Shown: one piece after another, positions 9,351 to 21,438 of the stretch | How positions within the stretch are numbered: position 1 is the first letter of the stretch | Layout: every line of letters starts with the position of its first letter | Assembly (NCBI GenBank): GCA_024762935.1 | Contig: JANTGK010000006.1 | Location: forward strand, 1-46,112 | Length of the DNA stretch: 46,112 nucleotides | DNA from: Candidatus Peregrinibacteria bacterium | GTDB taxonomy: Bacteria; Patescibacteriota; Gracilibacteria; CAIRYL01; GCA-016699755 | Direction of reading: 5' to 3' | Notes under the pieces: generated by a model | What the model saw: the letters and a program-made list of their open reading frames with translations, nothing else | Database searches by the model: none | What the model was told of the DNA's origin: nothing | Made by a program: the position numbers and the translations under genes

Positions 9351-10733
9351 TTATTCCTCAACTTCTGGTTGCTGTAAGAGTTCATCCATAACAATTTTTT
9401 TAATCTCCTCAAGCTTCTCAGGTGTTCTCGCTTCAAACCGAAGAGTAATTTTTGGAGAGGTATTACTCGCTCGCACAATTCCCCAAGCTCCTGGTTCAAA
9501 ATCAATACGCACACCGTCTATTGTTAAGCATTTCTCTGGACCATAGATACTAACAAAATGTTCAACAAGTCGATCGATAACTTCAAATTTTGATTCCTCA
9601 GGACAAGCTACTTTAATCTCAGGCGTGTTATAAACTTCGGGAAGATCCACAAAATGTTCACGGAATGGCTTACCTCCTTTCTGAAGAATCTCAATGAGTT
9701 TAGCAGCCGCAACAAAGGCATCATCAAATCCATAATAATTTTCTCCAAAAAAGAGATGTCCGGAAACCTCACCTCCAAGTAATGCTCCCACTTCACGCAT
9801 TTTTTCTTCCACAAATGAGTGACCTGTTTTAACCATAAAGGTCTCTCCACCGAGTTTTTTTATTTCATCAAATAAAACCTGAGTGGCCTTCAAATCAATA
9901 ACAACCTTCACCCCTTTTTTACGAGAAAGAAGATCACGTGAAAGAAGAAGCAAAAGAAGATCTGCCGAATAGCTTTTTCCATTTGTGTCTACCACTCCTA
10001 CTCGATCACCGTCACCATCGAATGCTATACCAATATCAGCACCCTGACGAAGCACTTCTTGCTTAAGATCATCGAGATTCTCTTCCACTTCTGGATCTGC
10101 ATCATGATTTGGAAATGTCCCATCCACCTCACAATAAAGAGGAACAACATCACACCCCAACTTCTCAAAAAGCTTTGGTGCGAATGCTCCCGTAACACCA
10201 TTTCCTGCATCAATCACTACCTTTGGTTTTCCAGGAATAGTGATCAAAGAAGCAATTTTATCAAAATATTCATCTGTAAAACTTTTTTTTGTAAGAGTAC
10301 CAGTTCCGGTATCAAAATCTTGAGCCTCACAAAGCTTCCAAATCTCCTGAATTTCATCCCCGCATATAGCATGTGCATCATTCCTCTGAAGTTTAAAACC
10401 ATTATACTGGCTTGGATTATGACTTGCTGTAATGTTTACACCACCATCAAGTTTCCCTGAACAAATCGAAAAGAAAAGAAGGGGAGAAGAAGAAAGTCCA
10501 ATATCTATTACATTCGCACCGGCTTCTAGAGCACCTTCAATAAAAGATTTTTGCATTTTTTCACCAGAAACCCTTCCATCACGACCAACACTAATTTCAG
10601 GAGTGTCGATTCCATCAATTCTTCGGAGATATGTCACATACGCTTTACCAATATCTTTTGCGCCACTCTCATCAAAATCGTCACCGACGATTCCGCGAAT
10701 ATCATATGCACGGAAAATATGTTTCTTCAGCAT
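9351..10733 (-). CDS. manB: Phosphomannomutase/phosphoglucomutase
   Basis: Start reassigned to MLKKHIFRAYDIRGIVGDDFD; active serine TASHNPSQYNGFK; metal loop AFDGDGDRVGVVD; GGEVSGHLFF. Confidence 0.93.
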   Translation of the reverse strand: MLKKHIFRAYDIRGIVGDDFDESGAKDIGKAYVTYLRRIDGIDTPEISVGRDGRVSGEKMQKSFIEGALEAGANVIDIGLSSSPLLFFSICSGKLDGGVNITASHNPSQYNGFKLQRNDAHAICGDEIQEIWKLCEAQDFDTGTGTLTKKSFTDEYFDKIASLITIPGKPKVVIDAGNGVTGAFAPKLFEKLGCDVVPLYCEVDGTFPNHDADPEVEENLDDLKQEVLRQGADIGIAFDGDGDRVGVVDTNGKSYSADLLLLLLSRDLLSRKKGVKVVIDLKATQVLFDEIKKLGGETFMVKTGHSFVEEKMREVGALLGGEVSGHLFFGENYYGFDDAFVAAAKLIEILQKGGKPFREHFVDLPEVYNTPEIKVACPEESKFEVIDRLVEHFVSIYGPEKCLTIDGVRIDFEPGAWGIVRASNTSPKITLRFEARTPEKLEEIKKIVMDELLQQPEVEE

Positions 10734-10794
10734 TATTCCTAAAAAATATGAAAACAGTATTCCCCAAAGTACCAATCATTTACAAGTCCATTAC

Positions 10795-10829
10795 AAAAAA
10801 GAAATTCTCTAGAGAGAATTTCTTTTTTT
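10795..10829 (-). terminator. Intrinsic terminator (bidirectional) between the sigma4-like gene and the phosphomannomutase gene
   Basis: GAAATTCTC-TAGA-GAGAATTTC with A6 on the left and T7 on the right. Confidence 0.8.
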
Positions 10830-10848
10830 ATTCAAAATTTTTCGTAAA

Positions 10849-11985
10849 TTACAATCCTTCTTGATCAAGCATTGCTTTTTTCTTTCTCCCACGACCAGAA
10901 GGTTTTGGATTCCAAGCATCTTTATTAAAATCATAAACAGCACGACCAACTCGAATAAATGCAGGTTCCTTTTGAAGGTTGAGAGAAATAGTCCCAATCT
11001 TTACATCACGTTGATCTTGAACCCTTTTTACAATTTCTTTTTTTGTGAGTGGTCCATCAGCTTTTAGGATTGAAGCAATTACGTCTGCGACGGTTCCAGG
11101 GTTATACCCCCACTCTCTCAGTGCATACATTCCTCGTCCCACTAAAACAAAATCAGCATATCTAATTAAATCATTATGTACAGCCTGTACAGTAACGGGC
11201 CTATTATCAAACTCCTCAGATGCTATAGCATTTGCAATTTCAATAAAATGCATTGGTTTTCTAATTTTTCTCATGACAATCAGTGCCTTATCATGAATAC
11301 TTTTTGGATTAATATGCCTCCACTCTTGAAGACCCCATTCTCCCTGATTCATCTTTTTAAACCGAACATCTGACTCAATGACAGAAAGTATTTTCTCAAA
11401 AGAATCAGAAGGAAGTTTCAACTGTTTTGCAACCTTTTCCACAAGCTCAGATGTGCTGATGACATCACTCTTCTTATTGGCTATTTGGTATGCCGCTTTT
11501 GCAATTTTCTTCACTTCCATCATAGAAGTAATTTGTTTATCATACCAAAATCGATGAAATGACTTTGGAGAGTCAGATCGAACAATTTGAGGTGTAATAG
11601 AAAGAGCAAGTCGAACAATATGACCATTTACCGGTGAGTCAGGACCATGAAGTTTATTAAGCGCTTCTGTGATAATCTGCTTTTCTCCGCAAAGCCCCCC
11701 ATGAGCATCAAGGATAACTCTGATTTCTTGACCAACTCTTCGTATTCTTGAGTTTGCTGCATTCCTTTGTAATTTTTTCAATGCTGTTGCCTCAATTTGA
11801 CGAATACGTTCACGAGTAACAGAAAAACTTTTCCCAATACTTTCAAGAGTTTGTCGAGGCTTGTTATCTAGTGAGAAACGTTTTGTAATAACAGCTCTCT
11901 CTTTATCAGAAAGAACCATTAGTAACTCATTGACAACCTCTTCAAGATTTAAATCGACTTGTTTCATCTGAGATGCTTGTGGCAT
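10849..11985 (-). CDS. Sigma-70 region-4-like HTH protein fused to HARE-HTH-like winged-helix domains
   Basis: 378 aa; N-term LSDKERAVITKRFSLDN..TLESIGKSFSVTRERIRQIEATALKKLQ is sigma region 4; C-term has repeated segments such as DKALIVMRKIRKPMHFIEIANAI and VADVIASILKADGPLTKKEIVKRVQ; no region 2. Confidence 0.8.
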   Translation of the reverse strand: MPQASQMKQVDLNLEEVVNELLMVLSDKERAVITKRFSLDNKPRQTLESIGKSFSVTRERIRQIEATALKKLQRNAANSRIRRVGQEIRVILDAHGGLCGEKQIITEALNKLHGPDSPVNGHIVRLALSITPQIVRSDSPKSFHRFWYDKQITSMMEVKKIAKAAYQIANKKSDVISTSELVEKVAKQLKLPSDSFEKILSVIESDVRFKKMNQGEWGLQEWRHINPKSIHDKALIVMRKIRKPMHFIEIANAIASEEFDNRPVTVQAVHNDLIRYADFVLVGRGMYALREWGYNPGTVADVIASILKADGPLTKKEIVKRVQDQRDVKIGTISLNLQKEPAFIRVGRAVYDFNKDAWNPKPSGRGRKKKAMLDQEGL

Positions 11986-12245
11986 AGGAGATATTGAAAA
12001 GAAATATAATTGTGGTGATAGATGTACTGTACTTCATAAACAGCTTAGATAGGATTTCACTACCAAACCTCATGAAAAGAACATCCATAATCCTCCCCCA
12101 TATTTCACGTATTGTCAACAATATTATTTTACGATGTATTTATGAGTATTGAAATCCGAATTTCATATTGTACAAATCACATTTTCATCTTGCTCAAGAA
12201 GACTATTCATGAAAAAATGCAAATGTGATTACTATTTCTCATACT

Positions 12246-13238
12246 ATGATTCGACTTGGCATAAATGGATATGGACGGATAGGAAGAAATATTCATCGTC
12301 TTTCCCTTAATAATCCTGATATCGAAGTGGTCGCTATAAATTCACGAGCACCGGCAAAAATGCGTGCACACCTCTTGAAGTATGACTCCCTTCACGGAAC
12401 ACTTTCAAACTCGATTTCTGCAGAAGAAGAGAGTTTCACAATAGATGGCAAAAAAGTCGCAAGCCTCTCAGTAAAAAATGCAGAAGACATCCCGTGGAGC
12501 GATTTTGATGTTGATATTGTTTTAGAATCAACAGGAAAAGCAAAAACAAAAGAACTTGCTGAAAAACATCTCGAAGGATCCGTTCGAAATGTTCTTGTTT
12601 CAGCACCCATGAAAGATGATACTCCCACTTTTGTTTTTGGAATCAATGAACAAGACATCTCCCGGGACATCAAAATTCTCAGTAATGCAAGCTGTACCAC
12701 AAATTCCATTGCCCCAACGCTAAAACTTATTAGTGAAAAATATGGAATTAAAAATGCATACGTCACTTCGATTCATAGTTTTACAAACTCCCAAAATCTT
12801 CTCGACAACTCTGGAAGGGACCTCAGAAGAACAAGAAGTGCAGTTGAGAATATCATTCCTACTACAACTGGCTCTATCGCAGCCATTGGACAGATTATCC
12901 CAGAATTGAACGGTAAGATTGATGGTTTGGCCTTTCGAATTCCAACACCAACAGTCTCTATTAGTGATATGAGACTTGTTTTACAGAAAGAAACCACAAG
13001 AGAAGAATTAAATGAATATTTCCGAAGTGCATCAAAAACAGATCGACTAAAAATGATTCTTGGTGTTTCTGATGAAGAACTGGTTTCTATGGATTTCAAA
13101 ACAGATTCTCGAAGTGGGATCATAGATGCCCCACTCACAAAAGTGATAGATGGAAAATATGTTCAAATACAAATTTGGTATGATAATGAATGGGGATACG
13201 CGGCTCGACTTATAGACGTTCTCGAAAAACTCCAATAA
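12246..13238 (+). CDS. gap: Glyceraldehyde-3-phosphate dehydrogenase, type I
   Basis: MIRLGINGYGRIGRNIHRL; catalytic SNASCTTNSIAP; WYDNEWGYAARLID; start moved to the internal ATG from the ORF-track GTG at 12225. Confidence 0.95.
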   Translation: MIRLGINGYGRIGRNIHRLSLNNPDIEVVAINSRAPAKMRAHLLKYDSLHGTLSNSISAEEESFTIDGKKVASLSVKNAEDIPWSDFDVDIVLESTGKAKTKELAEKHLEGSVRNVLVSAPMKDDTPTFVFGINEQDISRDIKILSNASCTTNSIAPTLKLISEKYGIKNAYVTSIHSFTNSQNLLDNSGRDLRRTRSAVENIIPTTTGSIAAIGQIIPELNGKIDGLAFRIPTPTVSISDMRLVLQKETTREELNEYFRSASKTDRLKMILGVSDEELVSMDFKTDSRSGIIDAPLTKVIDGKYVQIQIWYDNEWGYAARLIDVLEKLQ

Positions 13239-13316
13239 AATAATAAAAAGGATTAGCTATAGAGTATTGAGCATTCACGCACTCTTCTATAGTCTGTATT
13301 TGATATTCTTCTCGTT

Positions 13317-14654
13317 ATGATTTCGTTTCTTCGAAAATCCATACCTCAAAACTTTTTTCTTCGACGTTGGTATTCCATTATGCATTCATATATGGCTGCA
13401 ATATACTACGGATTCCCTGGAAAGAATATGATTGCTATCGGCATTACTGGTACTGACGGAAAAACAACTACAACCGAACTCATTGCACATATTTTGAGAA
13501 AAGCAGACAAAAAAGTGCTCTCTATTACAACAGCGCAAATACAAATCGATCAACAGAACCTCCCTATCAGCAAACGAACGACACCAAGTCCGTGGGTATT
13601 ACAAAAGCTTTTAAGACAAGCCGCCTCAAGGGGTATTGATTACCTAGTAATAGAAGTGAGTTCTCATGCTTTATCACAAAAGAGAATCTTTGGACTCAAA
13701 TTTCAGGCGAGCGTTCTCACAAATATTACCCGAGAACACCTCGATTATCACAACTCACTCAAACAATATCAATTGACAAAAAAGAGACTCTTTACCCACT
13801 ACCTCAGTCCAAATGGAGGAGCAGTACTCAATGCTGATGATCCTGCTGGCAGAGCATGGTCACATGATTTTGCAAAAAAAGGAATACAGGTCATGTCATA
13901 TGGAATTGAAAAACGTTCAAAAGACAATTGGAATGCAGAAGAAATTATCAATAAAAGTTGGGGAACTGAATTCACTATTCACGACAATATCCATAACTCG
14001 TATAAAAAAATAGAGCTTCCAATGTATGGACTCTTCAATGTCTCCAATGCCCTAGCTGCTATCCAGGCTTCCACCCTAGTAGGAATCGATATCAATGAGT
14101 GTGTGAAAAATATTAAAACATTTCCCGGCATTTCGGGAAGAATGGAGAAGATCGAAATGGGGCAAGATTTTCTTGTCTTCGTTGATTTTGCCATTACTCC
14201 AGGAGCATTTGAAAAACTCTTAAAAACAGCAAAAAAATTAGCAAAGAACAAAGAAATCATTCTTGTTTTTGGGTCACCAGGAACACATCCAGATAAAAAA
14301 ACACGACAAGAAATAGGAGAAGTAGCAGCAAACCAAGCAGATACCATCATTATTACTGATGATGAACCATATTTTGAAAATCCAAATCACATTCGATTAC
14401 AAATTCTTGAAGGAGCTCAAAAAAGTAAAAAAGCTTCTCAGAAACACATATTAGAGATACCAGATCGTCGTCAAGCTATCATATCAGCACTAAAAAAAGC
14501 CAAAAAAGGAGATGTTGTTATCATTTCAGGAATGGGACACCTCAAGCAAAGGAATATCAATGGCAAAGAAATCAATTGGAATGATGCTCAAGTCATCCGT
14601 GAGTCCCTCTCCTCTCTTGGATTTAAAAATTATAATAACTCCCTAAACACATGA
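13317..14654 (+). CDS. MurE-like Mur ligase (UDP-N-acetylmuramyl-tripeptide synthetase family), short N-terminus
   Basis: ITGTDGKTTTTELI P-loop; VIEVSSHALSQKRI; TNITREHLDYHNS; GRMEKIEMGQDFLVFVDFAITP; DDEPYFENP in place of the DNPR motif. Confidence 0.88.
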   Translation: MISFLRKSIPQNFFLRRWYSIMHSYMAAIYYGFPGKNMIAIGITGTDGKTTTTELIAHILRKADKKVLSITTAQIQIDQQNLPISKRTTPSPWVLQKLLRQAASRGIDYLVIEVSSHALSQKRIFGLKFQASVLTNITREHLDYHNSLKQYQLTKKRLFTHYLSPNGGAVLNADDPAGRAWSHDFAKKGIQVMSYGIEKRSKDNWNAEEIINKSWGTEFTIHDNIHNSYKKIELPMYGLFNVSNALAAIQASTLVGIDINECVKNIKTFPGISGRMEKIEMGQDFLVFVDFAITPGAFEKLLKTAKKLAKNKEIILVFGSPGTHPDKKTRQEIGEVAANQADTIIITDDEPYFENPNHIRLQILEGAQKSKKASQKHILEIPDRRQAIISALKKAKKGDVVIISGMGHLKQRNINGKEINWNDAQVIRESLSSLGFKNYNNSLNT

Positions 14655-14965
14655 AAAGGTTTCTCTTGAAATCAAAAATTATGAATCTTGTTATCACGAA
14701 AAGTGATCTCGAATATGAGGGGAGTCTTGCTCTCCCAAAAGATATTATGAGCAAAGCAGACCTCTGGAGTGGAGAAAAAATACTGGTGGCGAATAAAGAG
14801 AATGGCAAAAGATTCGAAACGTATGTCATTGAGGGAAAAGGGGATGAGGTAATCTTAAATGGGGCTGCTGCACATCTCGGAAAAATAGGGGACCGGCTTA
14901 TCATTATGGCTTTTACCGAAAGCAATAGTCCCATTACTCCAAAAAAAGTCATTATATCACCATGA
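14651..14965 (+). CDS. panD: Aspartate 1-decarboxylase (PanD)
   Basis: Aligns by eye without gaps to remembered E. coli PanD: K9, Y22-E23-G24-S25 processing site, R54/Y58 in NGKRFETY, N72 in NGAAA; 4-bp ATGA overlaps with both neighbours. Confidence 0.85.
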   Translation: MKRFLLKSKIMNLVITKSDLEYEGSLALPKDIMSKADLWSGEKILVANKENGKRFETYVIEGKGDEVILNGAAAHLGKIGDRLIIMAFTESNSPITPKKVIISP

Positions 14966-15840
14966 AATCCGGTTTCCTCCTCATCAATAAGTCAGCAGGA
15001 ATGAGTAGTTTTGGAGCACTGCGAGAAGTGCGAAGGTCTCTGGGTATCAAAAAAATCGGTCACGCAGGAACCCTCGATCCCTTCGCATCTGGACTTTTAG
15101 TCGTAGCTATTGGCAATGCCACAAAAGCCCTCTCTCACCTCATCTTGAGCGAAAAAACATATCGAACAAAAATCATCTTTGGGGTCACGTCTGATACCCT
15201 TGATACAGAAGGTCTTCTCTCATACGAAAAAATCACTCCAGAATTAAAAAAAGAACAAATCCAAAAAAAACTTACATCATTCCTCGGAGAACAAGATCAG
15301 CTCCCTCCAAAATATTCAGCCCTAAAGATTAATGGAAAACGTGCCTGCGATCGCATGAGAGAAGGAGAAGAAGTGGAGCTCAAATCACGAAAAGTAATAA
15401 TGCACGAGAACAAGCTTTTAGATTTTGGACCGGAACAAATAAATACTCTTGAAGAGAGTATGTATCCGTATGCTGATATTTTTCTTCGAGTGGGGTCGGG
15501 GTTCTATGTCCGTAGTTTCGCACGAGATCTCAGTGCATCACTCAATACTGTTGGAATATGTACAGAGCTCCACCGCGAATCAGTAGGTGGGTTTTCTATT
15601 ACAAATGCCAAATCACCAGACAACATCACCGAAGCAGATATACTTCCCATAAAACCAGAATATTTTTCACTCCCTTCTCTTATTCTCCCACATGAACACC
15701 TCGATGACTTTTTCCACGGGAGACAGATTCAAATAAATGTCCCAAATGGAGATATCTCCATTTTTGGAGCTGAGGGAAAATGGCTTGGTTTTGGGCTCGG
15801 AAACAGTGACATACTTGCACCAAAAAAGGTGATTCGATAA
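14962..15840 (+). CDS. truB: tRNA pseudouridine(55) synthase TruB
   Basis: GFLLINKSAGMSSFGALREVRR; GHAGTLDPFASGLLVVAIGNATK; FYVRSFARDL. Confidence 0.95.
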   Translation: MKSGFLLINKSAGMSSFGALREVRRSLGIKKIGHAGTLDPFASGLLVVAIGNATKALSHLILSEKTYRTKIIFGVTSDTLDTEGLLSYEKITPELKKEQIQKKLTSFLGEQDQLPPKYSALKINGKRACDRMREGEEVELKSRKVIMHENKLLDFGPEQINTLEESMYPYADIFLRVGSGFYVRSFARDLSASLNTVGICTELHRESVGGFSITNAKSPDNITEADILPIKPEYFSLPSLILPHEHLDDFFHGRQIQINVPNGDISIFGAEGKWLGFGLGNSDILAPKKVIR

Positions 15841-15888
15841 AGTGTAGCCAATGGTATAGAGAATGATATAAAAAAATTTTGCAGTTCC

Positions 15889-18009
<2,121 letters not shown>

Positions 18010-18111
18010 TTATATTGAGATTATATAGAAACGAAAAAAAAAGAGGAGGGGAAGTACTAGAATAAATCCAGAAATTATGGAAAAATAAAAAGTGTAATTT
18101 CTTCCCCTAAA

Positions 18112-18501
18112 ATGCATAAAGCTCTCGTTCGTACAGCACTTGCTCCCGCAGCTATTGGTCCATATTCACAAGCAACAGTATACAGAAACATAATGTATAT
18201 TTCCGGTCAACTCGGTATTACACCAACCAATTCAACGCTCCCAGAAGATTTTGCAACAGAAGTAAAAAACGCACTCTACAACCTGAAATCTATAGTCGAA
18301 GCTGGAGGCTCCAAAATGGACCGTGTGCTAAAAGTCACAGTACTCCTGTCAGATTTTGATAATTTTGAGACCATGAATGATTTATATGTTCGATTTTTCC
18401 CAGAAAACTATCCTGCACGTGAGTGCTACGGTGTCAAAGAACTCCCAAAAGGGGCTCGAATAGAAATTTCAGCAACAGCATATGTCCGGGAAGATTTTTA
18501 A
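18112..18501 (+). CDS. RidA/YjgF/YER057c family protein
   Basis: 129 aa; AIGPYSQATVYRNIMYISGQLGI; GARIEISATAYV. Confidence 0.93.
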   Translation: MHKALVRTALAPAAIGPYSQATVYRNIMYISGQLGITPTNSTLPEDFATEVKNALYNLKSIVEAGGSKMDRVLKVTVLLSDFDNFETMNDLYVRFFPENYPARECYGVKELPKGARIEISATAYVREDF

Positions 18502-18550
18502 AATTCTCCCCATATATATTCCTGATGAACTCTCTCTCAGAAAAACAAAA

Positions 18551-18823
18551 CTATAGAGTACCAATTTCCCCTGAAAGAGCTGTTGAAATACTTGATGCTG
18601 CTTGATCGGCAACTCCTGCAATTTCAGGATTCATCACCTCTGGAATATTTGCTAAAAAACCTTCTCGCAAAACTTCACCAGTGGCCTGTATTTGACCACC
18701 TGCATATTCAGTCGCAAATGGAAGAGCCGCTAAAGCCAACCCTATTACAACGCCACCTTTTATAACATTTTTAGCTCCTTGCTTGAATCGCTCATGAAAT
18801 GGTTTTTTTGAAGAGAGAGACAT
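18551..18823 (-). CDS. Small hypothetical membrane-associated protein
   Basis: About 90 aa from MSLSSKKPFHERF; one hydrophobic helix VIKGGVVIGLALAALPF; homology not recognised. Confidence 0.5.
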   Translation of the reverse strand: MSLSSKKPFHERFKQGAKNVIKGGVVIGLALAALPFATEYAGGQIQATGEVLREGFLANIPEVMNPEIAGVADQAASSISTALSGEIGTL

Positions 18824-18899
18824 TTGACATAAATTATAAACATATAATAAATGCATATTTTTTCTTTCGCAACACTATTTTATTAATGGAGTTCACATT

Positions 18900-21206
18900 C
18901 TATTTGTCATGGTTTTTTGATCCAACCTTTCTTATTTCTAAAAGAATTTTTTTTGAAACGAACTCAAGTAAATCTTCATCAGATGCAGAAAAAATACCGG
19001 ATGGACTTTTAAATTTTTGAAATAATTTTTTTTTGGTGTGCGCCCCGATTCCTGGAATTTCATCAAAAACAGATGCTGTTTCTGATTTTTTTCGAAGTTG
19101 TTTATTAAAAGTGATAGCAAACCTATGAGCCTCATCACGTATTTGTTGTAAGAGTTGATTTTCAGGAGCATTTTTTGGAACAACAAGAGGATTTGACTGG
19201 CTGGGGATAAATATTTCTTCTTCTCTCTTCGCCAGACTACACACTGGGATACTCTCTGAAAGACCTATCCTATCGAGAACCTTTACTACAGCAGAAAGTT
19301 GACCCTTTCCACCATCGATTACAAGGAGATCGGGGATAGCTTTTGCATTTTTTCTTAATTTTTTCGGAGAAATTTTCAAAAGAAGAACATCTTCCCCTGT
19401 TTTCTCTTTATGCTCTTGAATACTCTTTTGAAAAGATTGTGGGGGGTTCTTCTCTTCAGAGAAACCAATTTTTTGCAATGAGACAAGGAGTCTCAAATCT
19501 CTTTTTGGATAAAGAAATCGAAGTGTTTTTTCGCGAGAACTCAGGAAAAACACCTGTAATAATTCTGCTTCTATAAACTCTTGATAAAATTTAGGGAGAA
19601 CAAAAAGACCGGTAACAAAAGAGCTTCTTCCAATCTTTCGTAACTGAATATACCCAATATCCTTCTGAACTGATTCATCTCGAAATACAAATTGATGAAG
19701 AAATGACCCCATAAGAAATATTTTTCTTTCTTTCATGAGGGTTTCAACAAGTTGAAGCTCTGATTGTTTTTTTACCTCTCGAAAAACAATGGATTGAGAA
19801 TGACGAGAAAGGTGTTGCAAACGCCTTCCAAGCACTTCTGCCATAGCTTGAAAATCATCTATTTTTCCCTCTGGAAGAGTTTTTATTTTATATTTTCTAT
19901 ATTCAGACTTCGCTGGTTTTCCCTCAAGAAAAACAATCTGAGATCCCACTGGGTGAGTACCAGAAAGATGTGAAATATCATAACATTCAATCCTCTCTGG
20001 ACGATGAGAAAGCATGAGGGATTTTTGCAGGAGATCAAGAACATCTTTCTTTTCATAACTTGCTCGTGAATTTGCAGCCTGAAGAGCAGCATTTTTTTGG
20101 GCTATCTCTAAAAGTTCACGTTTCGCTCCTCTTTGCGGAAACCTGATTTCCGACTTTCGTCCAGTATATTTCTCTATAAATGCCTCCCATAAGGAATATT
20201 GACTCTCTAAAAGAATCTCAGGAACAAGAAGCAGAGGTGGTATTTCTGGTGAATAGGAGAGATGATCTCGTAAAAAGGTGAGAAAAGTTTCTCTCTCATC
20301 TTCTCCACTGAGAAGAGAGAAATTTTCGGTTCGAAGGATTTTTCCTTTTCGAATATATAAAACATGAAAAAAACTTTTCTCCTTTCCAAAAGAGAAACCA
20401 ATAACATCTGCTGAAAAATTCTGAGGTACAGCAGCTACTTGTGCTGCATCAAATGTCTGAACATATATAAGAAGATCACGAAATCGACCTGCCTTCTCAA
20501 ACTCCTTCTTTTGTGCTGCTTCATTCATAATATCCTGAAGACGATGTTTTATCGATGATGTATTTCCTCGAAGAAATCGAACAACTTCTTGAATATCTTC
20601 ATTATACTTCTCAACTGATATTCGTTTATTACATGGAGCAGTGCAACGTCGTATCTGAAAATCAAGACATGGTATTTTTCTATTTTCTGGGTTCTGAAGA
20701 GGTTCTCCATCCTGTGAAATCTCGACCTTACATGTTCGAAATAAAAGAATTTCTCGAAGAAATTCTATAATTTTCCGGACATGTTTTGCTTTTGCATATG
20801 GTCCAAAATATAAAGATCCATCCCGTTCCAGTTTTCGCGTAAAAACAACCTTTGGGAATGGTTCTTTAGTAATCTTCACATATAAAAAATGCTTGTCGTC
20901 ACGGAGAAGAATATTAAAAGGAGGCTTATGTTCATGAACAAAATTTGCCTCAAGTACGAGAGCTTCCACTTCACTTCGAACAGTAACATACGTAATATCA
21001 GCAATTTTTTTTACCATTTTCCGAGTCTTGGAGCTATGATTGGCACTCTTATGAAAATAACTCCTCACCCTTTTTCTCAAATTGAGAGCTTTTCCTATAT
21101 AGAGGAGTCTTTTATCCTCATCAAAAAACTGATACACGCCAGGCTCTTGGGGAAGATTTTTTAATGCTTTCTTTATTGCCGATGGAATATTCTTCTCTGT
21201 ATTCAT
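18900..21206 (-). CDS. uvrC: Excinuclease ABC subunit C (UvrC)
   Basis: 768 aa; GIY-YIG-type GVYQFFDEDKRLLYIGKALNLRKRVRSYF; ECYDISHLSGTHPVGSQIVF; LLVIDGGKGQLSAV; EIPGIGAHTKKKLFQKF. Confidence 0.96.
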   Translation of the reverse strand: MNTEKNIPSAIKKALKNLPQEPGVYQFFDEDKRLLYIGKALNLRKRVRSYFHKSANHSSKTRKMVKKIADITYVTVRSEVEALVLEANFVHEHKPPFNILLRDDKHFLYVKITKEPFPKVVFTRKLERDGSLYFGPYAKAKHVRKIIEFLREILLFRTCKVEISQDGEPLQNPENRKIPCLDFQIRRCTAPCNKRISVEKYNEDIQEVVRFLRGNTSSIKHRLQDIMNEAAQKKEFEKAGRFRDLLIYVQTFDAAQVAAVPQNFSADVIGFSFGKEKSFFHVLYIRKGKILRTENFSLLSGEDERETFLTFLRDHLSYSPEIPPLLLVPEILLESQYSLWEAFIEKYTGRKSEIRFPQRGAKRELLEIAQKNAALQAANSRASYEKKDVLDLLQKSLMLSHRPERIECYDISHLSGTHPVGSQIVFLEGKPAKSEYRKYKIKTLPEGKIDDFQAMAEVLGRRLQHLSRHSQSIVFREVKKQSELQLVETLMKERKIFLMGSFLHQFVFRDESVQKDIGYIQLRKIGRSSFVTGLFVLPKFYQEFIEAELLQVFFLSSREKTLRFLYPKRDLRLLVSLQKIGFSEEKNPPQSFQKSIQEHKEKTGEDVLLLKISPKKLRKNAKAIPDLLVIDGGKGQLSAVVKVLDRIGLSESIPVCSLAKREEEIFIPSQSNPLVVPKNAPENQLLQQIRDEAHRFAITFNKQLRKKSETASVFDEIPGIGAHTKKKLFQKFKSPSGIFSASDEDLLEFVSKKILLEIRKVGSKNHDK

Positions 21207-21312
21207 TTTTATTAAAAGTATACATGATTCTTTTTACATTTTGTAAGAGTGCTTCACTGCTTGATATTTCCATATATAAATGTTATAGTTATAAGAAATA
21301 TATTTTAATCCA

Positions 21313-21438
21313 ATGAGTAAAGATAAAGAGATTCAAAATCTTAAAAAACAACTCAAGCACACACAAGAAGCAGTTCTCCTTGGGCTTCTTATTATAGCTG
21401 TTGCCATTTGCTACAGTATTTACCTGGGTATTAAATAG
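21313..21438 (+). CDS. Putative 41-aa single-TM small protein
   Basis: ATG..TAG encoding MSKDKEIQNLKKQLKHTQEAVLLGLLIIAVAICYSIYLGIK; below the ORF-track size cutoff; overlaps the recF 3' end convergently by 8 bp. Confidence 0.4.
   Translation: MSKDKEIQNLKKQLKHTQEAVLLGLLIIAVAICYSIYLGIK

Noticed and set aside
12392-13138. Minus-strand ORFs of 121-124 aa opposite gap
   Set aside because: gap is unambiguous; Ser-rich antisense translations show no domain
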